From contig NBAY01000042.1 in NCBI GenBank assembly GCA_002794775.1, positions 248,001-312,000 on the forward strand: 64,000 nucleotides of DNA, in the 5' to 3' direction. The position numbers and the translations under genes were made by a program. The notes beneath the pieces are model-generated. The model searched no databases. It was given only the letters and a program-made list of their open reading frames with translations, and was not told where the DNA came from. The stretch's first letter is position 1; every line of letters begins with the position of its first letter. This document shows, one piece after another, positions 60,801 to 64,000 of this stretch. This DNA comes from Porodaedalea pini (taxonomy: Eukaryota; Basidiomycota; Agaricomycetes; Hymenochaetales; Hymenochaetaceae).

Positions 60801-61940
60801 TAAGAGAGAGCTTGTCGAGAAACTTGAACAGGCTCTCGAGCTTCAGCGGGAGGTCGGGAAGGCGGATACGGAGACTTACTTCCAAGAGTACGTTCGTGTC
60901 ACTCGCGACGAGGGCGTTGGCGACGAGGACGCTACTGCAGTGGCACTCGAGTTACTGAAGTCAGCCGGAATTGATGGTCCCTTGTCCTCCCTTACGAACA
61001 AGTCGTTCGATTCGCGAAAGAGTGGCAAGGTCAAAACAAAGGGCAAGGGCAAGGATGCCTCGACTGATATCAAGGACCTTATCTGGGATATCCGTGAACA
61101 GACCCACCATATTCGAAGGTTAACGAAGGAACTTGTTGGCCGTGTCCGTTCTTTGCGGTATTTTCACCGTCGTCCGTGACTTGCAGCGTCAGGCGGAGAA
61201 TCCACCGACCGTCGTATGCCCATCGTGCGGAAATAAAAGCGTCCCGATTGAGGAGATTGCTGTGCTGTCGTCTTGCGGTCATACGGGCTGCATGAAATGC
61301 GTGATGAGCTGCGCAGAACGCGAGGAATGCGTTTACGCTCAATCTGGTGCGTGTAAAGCTGCAGCTCGCGTCTTGAACGTCGTCAAGGGCGACACACTCG
61401 GCGTTGATGATGTCGCTCGCGACGGCAATGGAAGGCACTTCGGACTCAAGCTCGAGAAGGTCGTCGAGCTCATAACGTGAGAATTATTTTTGTTAAGTTT
61501 GAACGATATCCTGACAATTCTATAGGAAGAAGCTTCCAAAACATGAGCGCGTTCTGGTGTTTGTTCAATTTCCGGACCTCATGAAGAAAGTCGCGGAGGC
61601 GTTCAGTGCGAACAAAATCAAGTTCCTCGAGATCAAAGGGAGCGCTTCCCAAAAATCTAAGAACCTTGAGAAGTTCCAGAATGACTCCGAAGAGAGGGTC
61701 CTTCTTCTAACGGTCACGGATGAAAGCGCGAGCGGCGCAAACCTTACTAGCGCCAACCACGCTATCTTCCTCAGTCCCTTGCTGACGAGCTCGCAAGAAA
61801 TCTATGACGCATGCGAAACGCAAGCTATCGGGCGTTTGCGGCGGTACGGTCAGACAAAACTCGTAAACATCTGGCGGTTCCTCAGCATGAATACGATCGA
61901 CGTGGAAATCTTCGAACAACGGACAAAGAGGAAGCTGTAA
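54825..61940 (+). CDS. DNMT5: DNMT5-class cytosine methyltransferase with SNF2 ATPase and RING
   Basis: ATP-dependent maintenance CG methyltransferase class of fungi (Rad8/SNF2-fused DNMT), nuclear. Ten exons (54825-55396, 55449-56174, 56229-57744, 57794-59108, 59169-60218, 60273-60373, 60428-60615, 60678-61134, 61187-61476, 61526-61940) sum to 6,630 nt, 2,209 aa. N-terminal acidic/Lys-rich tail with a PIP-box-like QSTLNTFI (residues 13-20), no chromodomain. MTase: motif I VATMCSGTESPL (~123), motif IV GTSCVDYSTLNN (~211), ENV motif VILENVCGAPW. A Cys cluster CECEG...CEDCGATSCEKCGG (~600-625) follows. SNF2 part: LRPEQLRSLGWML, Walker A DEVGYGKTA (~1211), a long Lys/acidic insert, LVIDEYTYL (~1657), SGTPP. 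RING CPSCGNK...CGHTGCMKCVMSC (~1980-2010), then helicase C-terminal LVFVQFPDLM, GANLTSANHAIFLSP, QAIGRLRRYGQ. The exon 8/9 junction is ambiguous (see findings). Confidence 0.93.
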
Positions 61941-62392
61941 TGGACATTGATACTTCTTGGGCTTTTTTAGTATTACAATTGCTATCCTGCTTTACATAAT
62001 GCTTTTCGTTGTGCTTTGTTTATGGATGTTTAGACGATCCGTTGGCCAATCGAACTGTTTTTTCATGCGGACAAGATTTCCATTTTGTGCGTATTAAATT
62101 TCTTGTGATGGAGTCCTAGCATACGGCCCGAATGCCAGTCGAGGTTAAGACTAGTACTGGTATTCAGCCACCGGTCAACGCAGCGGCGAAGCGTCTAAGG
62201 TCCGCATGACTTACTCCTTTCGCTTATGTACTTGGCCTCCTCAGTTTGCTTCGACAGTTCTAAATCTCTTTGGCTAGATGCAGAACAGAACTGGAATTCG
62301 GCGCTTACCCTTTGCAACGTTCAACCGCTAGAATTCAGTTTCTCTTCTTTAAAGAAATTCTCGGATCTAGAACTAGAAGTCTCGTATCCTGC
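61941..62392. other. DNMT5 3' flank
   Basis: 3' UTR and spacer, no gene recognised. Confidence 0.45.
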
Positions 62393-62797
62393 TCATAGCA
62401 ATGTGAGTATATCGCCTTGCATTTCCAAGGCATTAATACTCTCCCATTCGAGCGTCTGATGGCTTGTGTAACCAGGAGATCTCTCGTTTCTCCGATCTTC
62501 AAGTGCGCCGTGACGGCGTCTCCGAGCCCTTCGTTGGCGGACTTCTTCTAACACGCCAGCTCTCGTAAATTCGCGCACACTCGAACGCTCCGTACAGAAC
62601 ATGTACTTCTTTTCGGCAGCTGGTTTCGAAGCATGAGGCAATGCGTTGGAAGAATCTTCGAGACAGTCTTCCGTATAAGAAAACGTCTGAACGAAGCCCA
62701 TTATTCGGGATTGCAAGGAAGGTGTCTTTGCAATTGACCACACTCTTTTTATAAGTACTGCTACGCGCTCTTTCCTCCTCGCCGGGCCCTTAAACAA
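62393..62797 (-). CDS. Uncertain small Arg-rich ORF
   Basis: Open frame of 134 codons (MFKGPARRKERVAVLIKRVWS) with a Lys/Arg-rich start and an Arg/Glu-rich middle (VREFTRAGVLEEVRQRRARRRRHGALEDRRNERS). No domain recognised. A shorter start at MGFVQTFSYTEDC is also possible, and introns cannot be excluded. It lies between DNMT5 and the divergent zinc-finger-like gene. Could be a real short protein or chance. Confidence 0.3.
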   Translation of the reverse strand: MFKGPARRKERVAVLIKRVWSIAKTPSLQSRIMGFVQTFSYTEDCLEDSSNALPHASKPAAEKKYMFCTERSSVREFTRAGVLEEVRQRRARRRRHGALEDRRNERSPGYTSHQTLEWESINALEMQGDILTLL

Positions 62798-63102
62798 AAC
62801 AAAATAAACTCATCTAGCAAAGCTTTTTGACTCGACTCGCTGTAAGTCTCACGCCGATCAATGCCAGAGGTACGATAACCACTAACGATTCAAAATAATT
62901 AGATTTTCTAATGCAAGCTGGTCCCACTGATCGTGTCCTCGCTAACACGCTTTTCGAAAGACGAATAAAATTCATAAGATGTAGGGAAATTTCTTAGCTC
63001 TGATGAATCCGATCTCATGGTTCTTTTAGACTCTACTACTATACTCCAACTGGCCTTGTTCGTGTTGTCAACGGTGGCGTTGACATACCGCTTTTACAAG
63101 CG

Positions 63103-64000
63103 ATAATCGGAAGCCAGCATACGACCACTGCTTTCAAGTGGAAGTTCTTATGCAACGACCCTGAACTACTCAAAGTCAGAGGTCATTTGGACCTGCGCCT
63201 TATGCAAAGTGCCCGTATACGAATTCCGCTTTCCGATTCAACATCACACTTTTCGAGACTGGCTAAAGCACAAAGTCAAGTGCACATTAATCCAGTTCGT
63301 CGGCAGTGTCCTTCTCACTGCACTACTGTGCTGACCACGAACCATATTTAGAGACAAGCTGCTCGATGAACTTGCTAAACCTAGTGCAGCGTCACCCACA
63401 GCTACGGGGGAGCGAGATTCTCGACCTACGTGCTTCGCCGAAGATAGCGACGGGGACATCCGCCAGATCATAGATACTGATGATGCAAAATCATCTGAAA
63501 CTGCGAATGTAGACGCAAGGCGAGCCGCACTTGAGCATAGCGCACTCGCTGGCGCGGTCGAGCCACATCGGGTTTTCTGTCTAAGATGTGATAAGTGGGT
63601 GCACTTGGCAAAGGGAATGTATCACACCAATAATTGGAGCCAGCATCTCAGAGCCCATGCGAGGTGGAAACGTCGTCAAGGTTCCGATAATGAAGAAGAC
63701 AGCGATCAAAGACATTCGCCACCCGCGACGCGCATGGTTACTCGGACACAAACAGCCTCCCGACGCGCTGGAAAAGACGCGCTAGGAAAAATACACGAAG
63801 GAAGAATTACTCGTTCAAGTAAAGGTACGAGGCGCTCCTCAAATGACATCCAGACATCGGAGGCTGGGCCATCTCGTCCGGCTAGGACATTGAGCATTCG
63901 ACGGATTTTTTCATCACCTCTATCAACAGCGCCAAGCTCGACGGACGAGCACAGAAGCGAGCGCTCGTCCCCGGCAGTTCCAGCTGGAAATCCCAGGGAG
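63103..64000 (+). CDS. Zinc-finger-like protein, 3' truncated by window end
   Basis: Plus-strand coding sequence running off the window. One exon includes NYSKSEVIWTCALCKVPVYEF and HHTFRDWLKHKVK; an intron (about 63281-63351, AA|GTGCAC ... TTTAG) joins it in phase to DKLLDELAKPSAASPTATGE, and the frame then stays open to 64000. The second part has VFCLRCDKWVHLAKGMYHTNNWSQHLRAHARW. Both segments share C-x2-C, then about 17-20 residues, then W-x2-H-x3, a C2H2-like pattern, so I infer paired zinc-binding units. After that the sequence is Ser/Arg/Thr-rich. The 5' end is not determined: the frame opens after a stop at about 63102 and needs an upstream exon (an acceptor at about 63114 or 63117 is possible). 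Function unknown. Confidence 0.5.

Noticed and set aside
1..64000. CRISPR arrays, operons, ribosome-binding sites, rRNA genes
   Set aside because: The window is eukaryotic; no regularly spaced direct repeats or rRNA sequence were found.

Overview
The window comes from a filamentous fungus, almost certainly a basidiomycete of the Agaricomycetes type. Genes are cut by many short introns (about 50-60 nt, GT-AG), intergenic gaps are small, and the gene set is eukaryotic housekeeping (HMG-CoA synthase, Arp2, pyridoxal kinase, heat-shock factor) plus families typical of mushroom-forming fungi (BTB proteins, Dal5-like MFS carriers, a DNMT5-type methyltransferase). I reconstructed splicing by hand. 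Where I give exon sums, the phases close exactly, but no transcript data were available.

Layout. 0-6.3 kb: two tandem MFS anion permease paralogues. 6.8-14.1 kb: two BTB-domain paralogues, each 330 aa when spliced, flanking ERG13 (HMG-CoA synthase). 14.6-15.4 kb: a 730-bp element with perfect terminal inverted repeats. 16.7-25.7 kb: a vezatin/Inp2-like membrane protein and a 1,787-aa triple-START lipid-transfer-like protein with a C-terminal membrane anchor. The latter is divergent from a pyridoxal kinase at 26.0-27.6 kb. 27.6-34.6 kb: a repeat-rich zone with two small basic proteins, and the ARP2 gene. 34.6-42.2 kb: a BRCT protein, a coiled-coil protein and a large HSF-type transcription factor. 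43-50.4 kb: a mobile-element cluster with an inverted copy of the 33.7-34.6 kb segment, a nested TIR element carrying a broken prolyl-tRNA synthetase gene, a long hairpin, and a MITE. 50.6-54.7 kb: a CID (Pol II CTD-binding) protein and a PAP2 phosphatase, convergent. 54.8-61.9 kb: a complete DNMT5-class gene (MTase + zinc cluster + SNF2 + RING), head-to-head with the PAP2 gene over a 152-bp promoter that holds four ACGCGY boxes. 62-64 kb: an uncertain small ORF and a zinc-finger-like gene running off the window.

Main points of interest. (1) The DNMT5 gene has an N-terminal PIP-box-like motif, an SC instead of PC catalytic motif, a DEYT box, and a reading-frame ambiguity just before its RING. 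(2) A family of small Lys/Arg/Ser-rich proteins has divergent coding sequence but a conserved ~280-bp upstream leader, repeated at five places and mixed with the repeats. (3) A MITE of 322 bp looks like an internal-deletion derivative of a 3.56-kb element that itself contains a second TIR element and captured host-gene fragments. (4) A segment including the last codons of the BRCT gene is duplicated in inverted orientation about 10 kb away. The co-occurrence of a maintenance methyltransferase and dense repeats in one window is suggestive but proves no link.
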